A stretch of DNA of 64,000 nucleotides from Hymenolepis diminuta. Lineage: Eukaryota; Platyhelminthes; Cestoda; Cyclophyllidea; Hymenolepididae. Position 1 is the first letter of the stretch; every line of letters starts with the position of its first letter. Under the pieces are notes generated by a model. The model made no database searches, was not told where the DNA came from, and saw only the letters and a program-made list of their open reading frames with translations. Shown one piece after another: positions 51,745-63,630 of the stretch. The stretch lies in contig CAADRB010000047.1 in NCBI GenBank assembly GCA_900708905.1, forward strand, positions 844,225 to 908,224, read 5' to 3'. The position numbers and the translations under genes are program-made.

Positions 51745-52040
51745 ATATATGCTTGGGATTGGTCCAGCCAAGGTCGCGGATAATTGCGTAGCGGGTCAAT
51801 CACTACGCGTGCGTCCGTGGGTACAAGTATCGCCTGCGCGCCTTACCGCATCCTCGCAGGACGATCGATACGACCTTGACGACGCAGATATAGGGCCGCA
51901 CCAAACACACCCTCGCAAGCATAGACGCGTAAACGCAGCGCCCAATCGATGACCGTGTTGGCATGGTAACTATGGCCATTGCGCTGATAGGCACGTGGGT
52001 TCGAAAAAATGCAGGTCCAAGGTCGCTCACTATTCGCTGA
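51745..52040. promoter_or_regulatory. GC- and CpG-rich patch, possible remote promoter
   Basis: Unlike everything around it, this patch is rich in G, C and CpG (for example ACTACGCGTGCGTCCGTGGG and CGATACGACCTTGACGACGC). Overlapping open frames exist on both strands simply because stop codons are rare in GC-rich DNA. It lies about 1.6 kb left of the first Tob coding base and could mark a transcription start or a non-coding exon. A transferred or contaminant fragment is another reading. Confidence 0.3.
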
Positions 52041-53609
52041 TTGGTGTATTTTAACTTCGCCTGAAGAGAGAAGTTTTCTGTTTAATTTTAACAGCAAATT
52101 CGACCTTTTTGGCTAAAAATAGGAAATTTTACCCGGATATTTAATGGGGCAGAACCTTTCAACATCAATCTTTAGAATCTTTCTAAGGTTTAAAGTCTAA
52201 AAAATCTATGAAAACGCATAAATAAACAAAGATTGCAATCACTTACCTTGCATCATGTGCATGGTCGGGCAGTTGATTCATTAACGGAATGGACATCGTT
52301 TAAATATAAAACTATATAAACCTATGAGCTAATCACAATCTGAAGCACTATATCCGTATTATGATGAAATCCGTAGTATTAAAAGATATCAGAATCGAAT
52401 TACTATTTGAGCTAGAATGGATTTCACTGTATTTTCACTTAATTTCAAAGGAAAAAGTGGGCCTTATTTGCGGTTGATAAGATGAATTGGCATCGTCGGG
52501 TACTGAAGCAGTATTTGTTTCTATTTCATTTACTTTAATATTATTTCTTATTATTGTTACTTAATGCGGAGAAATTGAATTTATCGAGTATTCTTTTATC
52601 AATTATTTATAAACAGTTATGGATTTCTGATTTTTCGAGTTGTAATCAACTTAATTATACTTAATTCAGCTGTCAACAAGTGACAAAATCTCGCATTCTG
52701 ATAAGTATCAGCTGGGAGTTTTCTTGTGCCCTTTGGCATTCTGTTTGTCGGTTTGATATTTTTATAAAAAGATTACTGAAATTGAATACTTTTGTGCATC
52801 CTCTATTAAAAGTGAAATAAACCGAGAATTCGTTCTCTCAAAAATGCGAAAAATGTCAGTTAGTCTGGCAATAAACGTATTTTGTTACTTCACATCTTTA
52901 TCCCAACGACTCTAAATCAACTAACGGCTACGCAAGCTGGGTTTTGGCCAACTGGAGATAGCCAATACGCAAACGAATCCAATTTCTCGTACGTCATTAA
53001 ATGCTTTCGCGCACCGACACGCACAACCACGTTTGCATATTCTCTTCCCACTAACATCAACATCGGCGTTCGAAAGCAGTCGACGTTTTCCCAAGCAATC
53101 ACTTTTTGCTTCAGTATCAGCTGCTGCTAAGCTAGTGTCAACCTCCCCTCCCTTCCCTACTTTACTGAAGCAGTAGCAACTGCGTGCGTCAGTTCTACCC
53201 TGCGTACATCCCCTCTTGTGCGTCCATTCACCCCATCGCTTGGGCTTATCGCGGTGGTAGCAACCGCGTCCATCTATACCTATCCCAGTTCAACCAGTCT
53301 GCCTGCCCGATTGACTACCTACTAGTCTACCTTCTTCCCTTCTTCACACCGCATTCTAAAAGACTAGACCTCAACAGTATCACATCAAATAGTGATTTGT
53401 GCTTTCTACTTGATCTTCTACTAATTCTTTTGGTAAGACTTTTCTTAATATCATGAATTTTAAAGATAATGCATATTCTGTCCCTCATGAATAGCACATG
53501 TTTTATCGATTTGTCAATAATTCTTGTGGTCAAGTTCATACGCTATTAAATCTTGTCATTTCGCTTTCTAGTAATCGCATCTGAAAAGAAGTATAATCAG
53601 GTGCCAAAA

Positions 53610-54725
53610 ATGTATGTTGAGGTTTCTGTTGCGGTTAACTATCTTCTCTCACATCTCTACACTAAATTGCCAAGAAGAAGAGTGGATAATTTCGGTGAAG
53701 AATTAGAAAAATGCCTAATTAGGAAACTTCAGCCCAATTGGTTTATAGATTCATCAGATCAGGAATCTACGCATCGGTGCTTTCAGACCAGTGGACCTCA
53801 TACCGATTTCATCTTTCCAGAAGCTGCTATTTCTAGCGGTCTAGAATGGAGCGAAATTCATGCTTGTCTACCAGCTGGTTTAGTACTTACTATCGATCCG
53901 GGACATGTTGCTTGTCAATATGGATCTAATGACACATCCCCTCCGATCCCCAACTCTGTTTGGAACTCTGGAAATGGTTGCAGTTCATCCTCAGGTTGTT
54001 CTTCTGCATCTTCGGTGTCTTCATCAAATGGTTCTGGATCTTGGCCAAAAACAAAACACCAGATCTTGTATTCAGTTAATTCTAGAAATGGATCTGGGTT
54101 TAATATAAATGGAGATAAGGATGTTGAAGTCCCAGTTGGTGAGGCTTCAAAGAAACAGCTGGACGATGTCCAAACTCATTTAGCTACTGAAGCCGCTCTC
54201 AGTGTCCTAACGGAACCTGATGACGGTCAAATAACATCTAGCTCTGACTCAAAGAAGGCATCCGGAGATTCACTAGAAGTTCAAGAGAAGACAGCTTTGA
54301 ATGGTGGAAAGAAAGACCAATCTGGTGATAGCAATTTCTTCGACCACAGTGGAACCACTGATTCTTCCCAAGCCAAATCAGATATTGAAAATCAATTTCC
54401 TTTCAATGACTTCCACAACAAGGCTTTACGTCATACTGAGGAATTGGGAGGCGATTTTCCGCAGTTTGAGTGCCACGCCAGTCAACCTAATCCAATTCCT
54501 CCATTTACTCAATTACCACCATCAACTTATGTCCAGAAATCGACTTCCACCCCGAGTTTCACTGCAGCTACTTTTGCAGCTACCAAATTTGGATCTACAA
54601 AGTTGAAGAACCAGACCAAAAGACCTCACCGTCTTGTTTCTCCATGCGAACCACCTAATTCAGGTTACGCTTCTCAATTGCTCGAGGCCATAGGACAGAA
54701 CTCGATTCCACCAAATCAGGCTCGT
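53610..54725 (+). CDS. BTG/Tob-family antiproliferative protein
   Basis: Tob/BTG proteins bind CAF1 of the CCR4-NOT deadenylase to shorten mRNA tails and restrain cell growth. The frame gives 372 residues from ATG at 53610 to TAA at 54726-54728; a splice acceptor (ttctag) ends at 53571, so 5' UTR exons lie upstream. Residues 1 to about 112 form the BTG domain: box A contains LYTKLPRRRVDNFGEELEKC, almost as in Tob1 (LYNKLPRRRVNIFGEELERL); box B contains CLPAGLVLTIDPGHVACQYG. The remaining 260 residues are Ser/Gly/Asn-rich and disordered. The length matches Tob rather than the short BTG1/2 type, but I saw no clear PAM2 motif, which in Tob binds poly(A)-binding protein. The frame ends on gct c|gttaat, a weak possible donor; see the reading frame at 55085. 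Confidence 0.92.
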
Positions 54726-54728
54726 TAA

Positions 54729-55084
54729 TTGTTAATATTTCTTATTTTAAGTCGTATGTTTCTTACTATTTATTGAACCTAATTAATCTATGTTATTTAA
54801 AAATCTAATACCATTTAATAACTCTCAATTATAAGCTAAACTACGAGATAATTTGTATCATAGATTATATTATATTAACTAAAATAATACGTTAAATATA
54901 ATATTTAATATACTACATTAATTTAATTATAATATTATATTTTATTTTTGATTATTTAATATTATAACTTAATTCTTAAAATTAGGGTTATACTTGTGGT
55001 TCAATAAACTAAAATTAAAGCAATAAAATTCCCTATGTATTTGAATTATGAATTTACAATGGAAACGTGTATTATTCATTTTAG
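54729..55084. other. Extremely AT-rich spacer between Tob and next frame
   Basis: Nearly all A and T with repeated TAATAT/ATTATA words, then AATAAA at 55003-55008 and 55022-55027, then a splice acceptor (CATTTTAG ending at 55084). It is either an intron or a Tob 3' UTR plus intercistronic spacer. Confidence 0.6.
55003..55027 (+). terminator. Paired poly(A) signals after the Tob frame
   Basis: Two AATAAA hexamers 19 bp apart, about 280-300 bp past the Tob stop and 57-76 bp before the next acceptor. Confidence 0.45.
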
Positions 55085-55744
55085 ATCCCATTGAACGATC
55101 GCTTACTCCGCTTGAATGAGACGCCGAGGAATGGAGGTGGTATGTATGGAGGACACAACTTTGGAATAGACTCGTCTAGAAATGGGTTCTTTGGAAATTA
55201 TCAATCTATGGATCGTCCCAGCGATGGTCTATTTAACACTAGCAATGGAATTTCAAATGGATTCATGGAAAATGGCCCTGGAATGGCTCTTTACGGAAAC
55301 TCAGATGGATCTAGTGGCTTCGGAATGCGTTCCAACAATATAATTAACAATCCAATGTGGTCACAGTTTGAGAAAATTCGATCTGAGTTCCAGTTGAAGA
55401 ATAGTCAATACCTTCAACTACAGCAACAATCAGCTCAAGAAAACCCACCACTCTTGAATCGTAATTCAGGCTTCCCGTTTAACAATGTAGAAGGTAGCGG
55501 TAATAGTTCAAGAAACAGTGGATCTTTCAGTACAGCCCCAAGAAGCGCACTTCAACAACCCGAGGGTAACTTCTGTTTCAGAGATGATCTAGGCATCAGT
55601 CAAGATTTACACGATCTCTGGAATTCACAGAAATTCAACTCCAATTCTGCCAATAACTTCTGTTGGTCAAATGATGTTAACAAATCATCTATGGATTCTT
55701 CCCTGGGACAGGCTTTCAATACACTGAATATCTCGGAGCGTTAG
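55085..55744 (+). CDS. Gly/Asn/Ser-rich frame: Tob 3' exon or separate downstream cistron
   Basis: Opens in phase 0 right after a splice acceptor and runs 219 residues to TAG at 55742-55744. The first in-frame ATG is at 55142, giving 200 residues from MYGGHNFGIDSSRNGFFG. Composition is strongly biased to Gly, Asn, Ser, Gln, Phe and Met, with one Gln-rich, coil-like piece (SQFEKIRSEFQLKNSQYLQL). I recognise no domain; it is probably disordered and could bind RNA-associated partners. The Tob frame ends in phase 1 at its only nearby donor, so simple cis-splicing would put this exon out of frame. Either another donor is used, or this is an independent message made by trans-splicing. Composition like the Tob tail supports a functional link or a common gene. 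Confidence 0.7.
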   Translation: MPLNDRLLRLNETPRNGGGMYGGHNFGIDSSRNGFFGNYQSMDRPSDGLFNTSNGISNGFMENGPGMALYGNSDGSSGFGMRSNNIINNPMWSQFEKIRSEFQLKNSQYLQLQQQSAQENPPLLNRNSGFPFNNVEGSGNSSRNSGSFSTAPRSALQQPEGNFCFRDDLGISQDLHDLWNSQKFNSNSANNFCWSNDVNKSSMDSSLGQAFNTLNISER

Positions 55745-58700
55745 ACGATGTCTTACGATGTTGCTAACGGGCCTTACATTCCAGAAATCTCCAAGTAATC
55801 AATCTAATGGAAACCATTTTCTTCCGTCATCTTGTTTGTTAATTTCTTACCATGATTTTATTCTCTCTTATTTCTGTCGTTATTTTACAAGGCCAAAAGT
55901 CCACTCACAAAACTCGTATTAAACAAGGAGTCTTTCTTATTTTTTATATTCTTCCTCATTATATTCACACCGATGTCTCTCTTACATTATATGAATGGTT
56001 TTTTCTCTCTTTCTCTTTCATTTCATTCTTGTTCATCTTCAAAATCTTCCCCACCGCAACCAAAGCTTTGTCTCAGTCATTAAAACCATCCAAATGCCTG
56101 CTAATATAGGGAAATAACTCTGCGTTAGATGAGATGCCTATTTACACTACAAACCCTATATCATACCTGTATTTCTCTTCCTCTTTGACTTACTTTTCAG
56201 TCTCATCTCATTTCTTTAACTTCTTTTTCACTTGTTTGACTTTACTTCCTTTGAGTGCGCTTTTTGAAATCTTCTGCTGACAAAGACCGAAATTCCAAAA
56301 GGTGAAGAAAAAGAAGAAAAAAATATCAACAAAACCACCTCCTCAGTCACAATATCATTTTTGCAGCTATTTCTACAGATAGCTTTTCCGTATGAGCAGA
56401 ATTAATTTTTACTTGAGCTTACGTACTTTTTCATGTTTATAATTAATGTATCACATCGAATATAATAATCCTTCTACTACTACGGATACTACAAAATTAA
56501 TACCTTCAATGACAACCAAACAACCAACAAACCGACCGACTCTATTCAAAACCCTCAAATGTTGCGCTAAAACGGTTAATAAATATTTAGTTCAAATATT
56601 TGCCTTTTTGAAATTTATTTTGGCAAATGATGAGTGAATGAAACACTTACTTAGCTAATGGCATAAAACTTGCAGCGAAATATTGATCGGTGAGAGGGGA
56701 GAATAGGAGAGAGCTGATTGGTTGGAAACAAGCCAATGAAATGGGAAGGGATTTATTTGTTTCGCAGCTGGCTGTAAAGAGTCATTATTCATCTCTGTTT
56801 CAAATTTGGCGAATTCATATACTTTATTTTATAGCTTGAGTTAAGTAAATGAACTTAACTAAGGAAATACTGTCTAAAATAAAAATGCACTTAGCTTTCG
56901 CAGAAGTTGAAAAATTTGAAAGAGCTTTCGATGTAGATCTTCATAAACAAAATCTTTAATTATTGACACTCTTACGGATTAAAATCATTACTGTATATTT
57001 AAACGGGGAATTTCGAGCCACGACTTTTGGTGAGATGTTCATGATAAAGAGGTATACAACAGTTATTTAATAAGACAATTATGGCCGATAAAATATTCTG
57101 AGGTCATTCAAATGCACTAGTTATAAAGACAAATGCTAGGAGTTGTGTAGCAAAGATGATTTCCAGTGATTTTTCGTTGAAGAAAGCTCTGACATATCGA
57201 TGATACATTAGTAAATCTTGTTTTCTGCTTCTATGATTTATGTGCCAACTAGATATCCCTAGGCCAATGGTGACTTAGACCTGGAGAAAAAGATAAGAGA
57301 GAAGTTCAGGCACTCCAAATCATTCAGCTCAGTTTAATAGACACAACAAAGACCGTATATATGAATACGACCGTCTTCATATTACTGATGTTTAAGATCA
57401 GGGAACACCGTTGGATTGCCAACATTTTTATTCTGAATAACTGTCGAGCTGCGTGGTGTTCTACACTGATAAGGATGATGGGTGACTTAGTGACAATCCG
57501 TGGAAGTCGCTCATCCTGAGACAAAACATAAATTCTGTGGGTTTGTTTTCGGCTTCCTTCCACAGTCCTTAAAAGTTCTATCTCATAACCCAAAATTTGT
57601 GGTATCTCTCATCTAATGGACAAGAATAATCTAGCAGCATCATGTATTCAAGCGTTAGATATGGATATGGATTACAGTCGTTTATGATCAACCATAGTGT
57701 TTTCATAGAAAGGCGGATCACGACAAAATATCAATTTCTTGCTCTTCATCTATTTTCTCAGTAAAAATTCCTTCATAAAAAGTTCAAAAATCGATCAATC
57801 CTTCAAACATTGAAATCGGATTTTCATAGCTCTAAGTTAATTTCTATATAGTTACAGTACTCTTTCGATCTGGTCTATGCGTAATTAATTTCATGCTCAA
57901 TTTGGAGATCATTGAAGGTATTTTTGTCATAGGCAATTTTGTTTCGATATATAATAGTCACTTTTCCAGTTCTTCCAGTCCACTTTCAAAAAGATTTCAT
58001 TTTGTCTATTCCTGTATTATGCATGCCAGGCTGGAGCCATTCGGCAGTAGAAAATGTTACAATAATCATGCATTTCCCAGTGTTAATATTTTAAATACTC
58101 ACTCGCTAACCATCAAAACACAATATCTTCGATACTGCAAGAATAAAATGTTTTTAAAGCTAATAAAAGAAACTGATTGAATATATTTTAATCCTGATAT
58201 GTAATTAATATGACCATAATTTAATATAAAAATGATAATTATGTTATTAGGTTAAACAAGGAAGATATGGATAACCATAAACCACAGAACATATTCTCAT
58301 AATTTGTACTAAAAGCTCACAATGCTTCAGTTATACTCATGTTTGAACTATTAGACGTAGCTGGACTTTTGAACCAAGTATTGTGCATAAGTAACGGGTG
58401 ATAAATATAACCCACAGGCATAAAATTAAAATAATACATTATTTTCGTCTCATTTTTATTTCATTAATATTTTCTACTTTATAGTAACTTTGGTTCCCTT
58501 TTAAAAACCACTGCAACCCTATCTTCTTAATTAGTTGTGATCTGTTGCGAAGTTATTTTCCATCAAAGCTAAGCCATCTAGCATGAAAACGACCTAGGAG
58601 ATTAGCTTTCCCAAATCCGGAATGCCACGATGAGTCAGAGACACTCATCGTTCGGTACATTAGTTGTCTATGTATGTACGAGAAGGTTCTAATATTCTGG

Positions 58701-59908
58701 GATCAGATAAGAAAATGACTGTTCACTAAACCTGTGGAGTGTACAAAGCCATCAAGGCTGACCATGAGGATCTGGCACGCGCTAGAACATTCGGAAAAGT
58801 GCCCACTTGCTGCGACTGGATATTGAGCAACTGCGGACATGTGTTATCCTAGTTTGATTATCGATCTAACTCGGCTTTGTACCCCTTCAATTTATTTCGC
58901 GAATGATTCATCTATTGATCTGCAAACTATTCATCTGTTTTTGTCCATTATCTACCCTCTGCAATTTTCTTCCAGCTTACTAGTTCCAGGATTGAAATGT
59001 GGTCTGCGTTTTCTCTTAATGCAAGTATATTGCCTATGTCTCTGTGTTTTTCCTATCTTGTAGTAGCGTGGTCAGTAAACCTTGGAAAAGGCAATAGTTA
59101 AGACAGTTTTCCAGGTCCTATATTGCCGATAGACCCCTCCTCTCTCTTGAAGAGTTTTTTAGCTCCTTGATTGCTCTAAATTTGAATAATTTATCTTCAA
59201 GGCCACATAAATATTAATTTATATAGTTTAGGCAATAGATTAGGTATTTCATTCAGCAGTTAAAAGGATGAGTGACCTACTTACTTTTTCTCCGGTTTGA
59301 GCTATTTCGAGATACATTGGGAACACTTTAAATATCAGATTAATTTATTGGATAAAATACACGATTAATAATAGAACCAAGGATGTGAGATGATCAGAAA
59401 TATGCAAACCTGAGGAGAGAAGAGTAAAATCGGAACGCAGAGAAGTAACTGATCCGTTTTCATTAAGAGGATCACTTTTATTTTGAAAATTTTCTGTAAG
59501 TGCTGACAACTTAAATAAGTTTTACAAACTTTTAAGGGAAAAACATTAAACGTTCATTTACCTTATTTTATATTAGGTTATAAAAACACCGATTCATCAA
59601 GTGATTTTGCATAATTTCTGTCCACCACGTTTCTCATGAAGTTGCACTTTGAAGTTTCAGAAAATAATGAAATTATTCTTGGGTATTTTAAATAACTCAC
59701 TGAAATTAATGGTGAACGGGGACAATTTTATTAATATCTTGATTTAATAAATTAATTACTACAGAGTTAAACTTAAAAGCAAAAAGTGATATCTCAAAAA
59801 TTCCTCAATCGAATTTTATTAATATAATTATGGTTCAATTCACTTATCGAAAGCAGTATCTGAAATCAATTCTTTAATTAAATATTGCAGTTTAATTTGT
59901 AAATGCAT
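55745..59908. other. Long stretch without recognised genes
   Basis: The first kilobase (to about 56800) is pyrimidine-rich and probably 3' UTR of the preceding frame. Beyond it I see no exon chain, no RNA gene and no named mobile element. Short frames at 57324-57593 (-), 57893-58180 (+) and 58839-59063 (+) have no recognisable features. Confidence 0.5.
59815..59820 (-). terminator. Possible poly(A) signal of the 118-residue gene
   Basis: AATAAA on the reverse strand 89 bp past the stop codon of the frame 60265-59909. Confidence 0.4.
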
Positions 59909-60265
59909 TTAACTGTTCGACTTTCTGATAAAATAGTTATCACTACCACTTGAGGGTGTATTGTCTTCGGTCTCTTCATTTAAAAAAGCGGGTACTGCAC
60001 AGAAATCCACTGTCATTCCATCTACATCATCAAAACCAGAATAAGACTTCGATTTTCTTCGTTCAAGAACGGCCATTTGCGGTGGATAGAGACGAGGGGC
60101 GATAAGCTGCACGTCTCCCGTTGAACTGCTTCGACGGCCAGATATCCTGTCGGGAGTTTCAGAAACTTTTACTTCTGGATTCTTGAGCTCCTTGTGAACT
60201 TTCTTCGTTAAAACCTTTTCCTTTACTAAGTTGGGAGGCTGTTCTTTAGAAGTTGATTTATACAT
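59909..60265 (-). CDS. Orphan 118-residue protein
   Basis: ATG at 60265 to a stop at 59909-59911, single exon. Not recognised. The N-terminal half is Lys/Pro/Val-rich (KEKVLTKKVHKELKNPEVKV). Next comes a basic, Ser-rich piece (RISGRRSSSTGDVQL) that suits a basophilic kinase site, then ERRKSKSYSGFDDVDGMTVD and an acidic C-terminus. No signal peptide, membrane segment or cysteine pattern. Codon use looks like that of the identified genes and unlike the AT-rich surroundings, which is why I accept it. It could be a complete small gene or the last exon of a larger one, as an upstream acceptor in the same frame is not excluded. Confidence 0.6.
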   Translation of the reverse strand: MYKSTSKEQPPNLVKEKVLTKKVHKELKNPEVKVSETPDRISGRRSSSTGDVQLIAPRLYPPQMAVLERRKSKSYSGFDDVDGMTVDFCAVPAFLNEETEDNTPSSGSDNYFIRKSNS

Positions 60266-63200
60266 GACTGCTGTATTTTTGCTTTATGTGCGACCGTTGA
60301 AAATGCTCTTTTATTTCCTTAAGAAAAGTCTATTTAGCCCAGGGAAACGTACAAATTAGTTGAAATATGTATTAAAGTACAGTAATCTTGCACACACTAA
60401 AGTAAAACATGCGCCTTACAAAGTGGCATTATAAACTCTGCACTAATTTCATGCTCGCAGTAGTTTATACAAGTCACACTCCAATTATATTTGTCAATTA
60501 TAAATAAAACTATTAATAGACTTTATCGTAGATAAGGATATTTTGTGTAGAATGAATTCCAAGATAGCCACATCAGTAAAAAATCCACAGACGTCATGAC
60601 ATGCGCATGGCTTTATACTGAACGTGAAAAAAAAGCAGCTATTGTTATGACATGATATCCGAGATCAAGAAATAAAAGTACCTAAATGGAATCCAACAAC
60701 ACTTTGGAAAATGTACAAATAACAAGCATCAAGTCATTATTTAATACGTTTTAATGATAAGAGTTCACACTTAAAGGCATAGGAAGACTAATTCCAGCAA
60801 ATAGGCTCGAAGTCGTTCATTGTCCTTTTCAAAGTGCGGGTGAACGCCGCTACTGTCAGATTGACAGTCAGTTGGAACAAAAACTGTCAAGAGTCAGGCG
60901 ATGTTTTAATACTTAAACATCATTGATATGAAGACAACTTTTAGTAATATATAATTTGCGTTGATTTTTATAATACCTTAAAATAACCGAACTTATTCAC
61001 TGACTTAAGGTCTGAGTCAACTGCAGCAATATCTAGCAGGCACATTGATCATGGAGAATGGAAGGTGACGTCTTTGCACTATAACAGTGCCTAGATTATC
61101 GTTCTTTCTGAAGAAATTGAAGTCTTCTCCATAAGAGTAGGTGGCGACTCCGAATTCAAAGAAATTAAGATTTTTACTTCATTATTTATCTCTATTTGAA
61201 ACTTCCCCCGTTCCATTCCTCATTTGACTATTTTGTCATTTTGCATATTAAGATATCGACTAGTAAATGGTTTTTGCACTGCTATGGGATAAAAATGATG
61301 CTTAGTTGTTAATTTACCCTATTATAATAATTTGTAATGAAATAGTGTTTATTACTTATATCTTAATTTAAGTGAATCAATTAGGGTCTTGCTTTTCTAG
61401 TGCAGTTAGATGTTAAACCGATTGAAATTTGATTTCTACAATCTTTTATCGTAAAGACGGCCTTATGATTTTGATTTGTTTTCGCCCAATAAGATATATG
61501 ATAAATAATAGGATTCTGAAAAACGAAGGTAATATATTTCTGTTCGAAATTATCACCAAATAACTAAACATGCAAATTTAACTTTCCCACTTAGCATAAT
61601 AACAATAACATATTTATTGTTGTGCATTTTATAATACATTTCAAGGTCGGAGGCGGAAGTGTCTTAGTGTGTATTTATAATTTCAAGTCCCCCTTTCATC
61701 AGTATTGAATTTTTGTTATCGCCCTCTTATAACTTATAAATTGAATATCATCACTATCTCCATTTCACCCACTTGCTTAATAGAACTTTATGGATTCGCT
61801 TCAATAACTGGTATACTGATATCATAATATAATGACTGATATAATAACAATAATAATGGACAGAGACAGCGGCTATCGATCAACAATGGTGATCAGAAGA
61901 GTTAAAATGTCTGTAGCAGTATTCATAGACCATCCACCTGTATGTGTTTTCATATAAATTCTTACGCAGATGCCAATTATCATGCGGGGACATCGACGGC
62001 CAGATATGATTGACTTCGAACGGAGAAATTTATTTATTAATAAATCGGGGTGGCCTCCCGGCCACTTCTGTAATGATCTAGAGACATGAGTGACTGAATT
62101 TATTCATAATTCAGTAGAAAATAATTACTATTTCGGACAAAATAAAATATGTCAAGAATATTTGAGGCACTATAACATACCTCATTGAGATCTTAAATAT
62201 ATATTACAATTATTACTGACAATCGCTATCTGGTCCTAATCATTTAATTTAGGAAACAGACGATTAAAACACTTACAAGTAAAATGAAACGCATTAATAA
62301 TGAATAGGAACCTGAAAAAAAAATAATGTGATATCAGAGGGCACAGAATTTGATTATTTTCATGAGAGTTAAACCTCTAGAATATCAACTCAACTATTTC
62401 CTATGTTCTGTTACCAAAATTTACAACCTTTGAAATACACAATCGCACATGATATAAGCGAAAGATATTAGTTTAATCGACAAAATCAAAATACCTATTA
62501 ATGATGAAAGTCAACGAAAATGAACTATTTTACTTTCAAATGAACTTCGGGGGATATTGGATATGGAGTGAAAAAATTCTAATAGACAAGATGCTATATA
62601 ACCAGACGTTTATCTGGGTGATTATGTTTTACAATCGCAAAAGTTTATTAAGAAATTATGAAGAAGACACTTTAATAAAAACGAATGTGAAATCATTATA
62701 ATAACTGAATTAGAAGGCAAATGTGATTTAACTTTAGTAGATATAGATAAGATCACTGAATCTTATATAGCATCATTAAATAATAATGGTTCCCTATGCT
62801 GGCTTATATATTATTTGTCAGAATATATAAAGTTTTCCACTAAAATTAAACAATAAGTAGAGTAACGGAAAATTAAATTGGAAAGTTTTTAATCGGTTCA
62901 AATAGATAAATAAATCATAAAAATATTTATGAAAAATATTTTAATAAAAAGTATTAATATTCTCTGCTAACTTCTGATTTGTTTTAATTGATAAATAAAC
63001 AAAATGTTAGCTTTGTTATAAACCAAGCCAACCAGACACCTTGGGTCTCAGCTGATTCAAGGACGCTTCGGGCTTCATTATCCGGAGGATTTTTCGAATT
63101 AGCTCATTTATGTAACTTCTGTTGAAGGGTATGTGCTGAAGTTTTTGCATAAACTAATTATATTTATATTTATTTACACAGGTTGAACAGACTTATTTTT

Positions 63201-63551
63201 AAATTACCGAAATTTGCTTCTTTAAAGAGGCTTATTTTATTGGTTTAAACTTAACTTATCTCTAAACATTGCGATTTTATCCCTCTAAATAGTAAATTAT
63301 TGCATTCATCTGATGAAAATTAGTGTATAAAATTTCTATAGACTTCTTTGATGTGCGTTCTATATTATAAGTGTCTTTCCTCGTTTAATTTTCTATAACG
63401 TATATTCTACCGAAAATTTCTCTTGTTCAAAATTTTCAACTTACAACGTCAAAAGTGACCTTTTCTGTACGATGTTTTCATTTAAAAGTGTGTCACAGTT
63501 TTTTACTTTTATATTGATTATTGCACGACAATTTTGCTTCTCCACTTTCAG
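60266..63551. other. Intergenic stretch with one dispersed repeat
   Basis: No coding sequence accepted. Holds repeat R2 copy 2 (61990-62120). The forward frame 62501-62701 is Asn/Lys/Tyr/Ile-rich and typical of chance frames in AT-rich DNA. The right end should contain the promoter and 5' UTR of the gene that starts at 63561. Confidence 0.5.
61990..62120. repeat. Dispersed repeat family R2, copy 2
   Basis: Partner of 36955-37110: AATCGGGGTGGCCTCCCGGC and GATCTAGAGACATGAGTGAC are shared with few changes. Confidence 0.6.
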
Positions 63552-63630
63552 GTACAAATAATGGACAAATGGCAACTCATACATAGTGATGGTGAATTTG
63601 TTGATGTAGACGACGATTCTTCAAGCATTT
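63552..63630 (+). CDS. First coding exon of an unidentified gene (continues right)
   Basis: A splice acceptor (CACTTTCAG ending at 63551) is followed by nine bases, ATG at 63561, 23 codons and a clean donor (T|gtaagt at 63631). The peptide begins MDKWQLIHSDGEFVDVDDD. The acceptor just before the ATG implies either a 5' UTR intron or a trans-splice site. The acidic stretch around EFVDV fits the loose LC3-interacting-region pattern (aromatic-x-x-aliphatic flanked by acids), and a Trp followed by a hydrophobic pair at the N-terminus recalls CCPG1. Both are guesses from 23 residues. Confidence 0.55.

Larger units (their letters stand above)
36402..53571. other. 17-kb gene-poor region
   Basis: No exon chain recognised on either strand. 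Open frames are short, AT-driven and match no family I know. The one at 43018-43251 begins with ATG and contains a signal-peptide-like run (MLKLIILVSAYSAMTNVQC), but flanking support is absent. The region holds several dispersed repeats, a G-run, a GC-rich patch (51745-52040) and presumably distant promoter sequence for MICU1 (left edge) and the Tob gene (right edge). Exons of a gene with no known relatives could be missed. Confidence 0.5.

Noticed and set aside
53905..54606. Alternative-frame proteins inside the Tob frame
   Set aside because: Overlapping frames in a long exon; the BTG-domain frame is the coding one.
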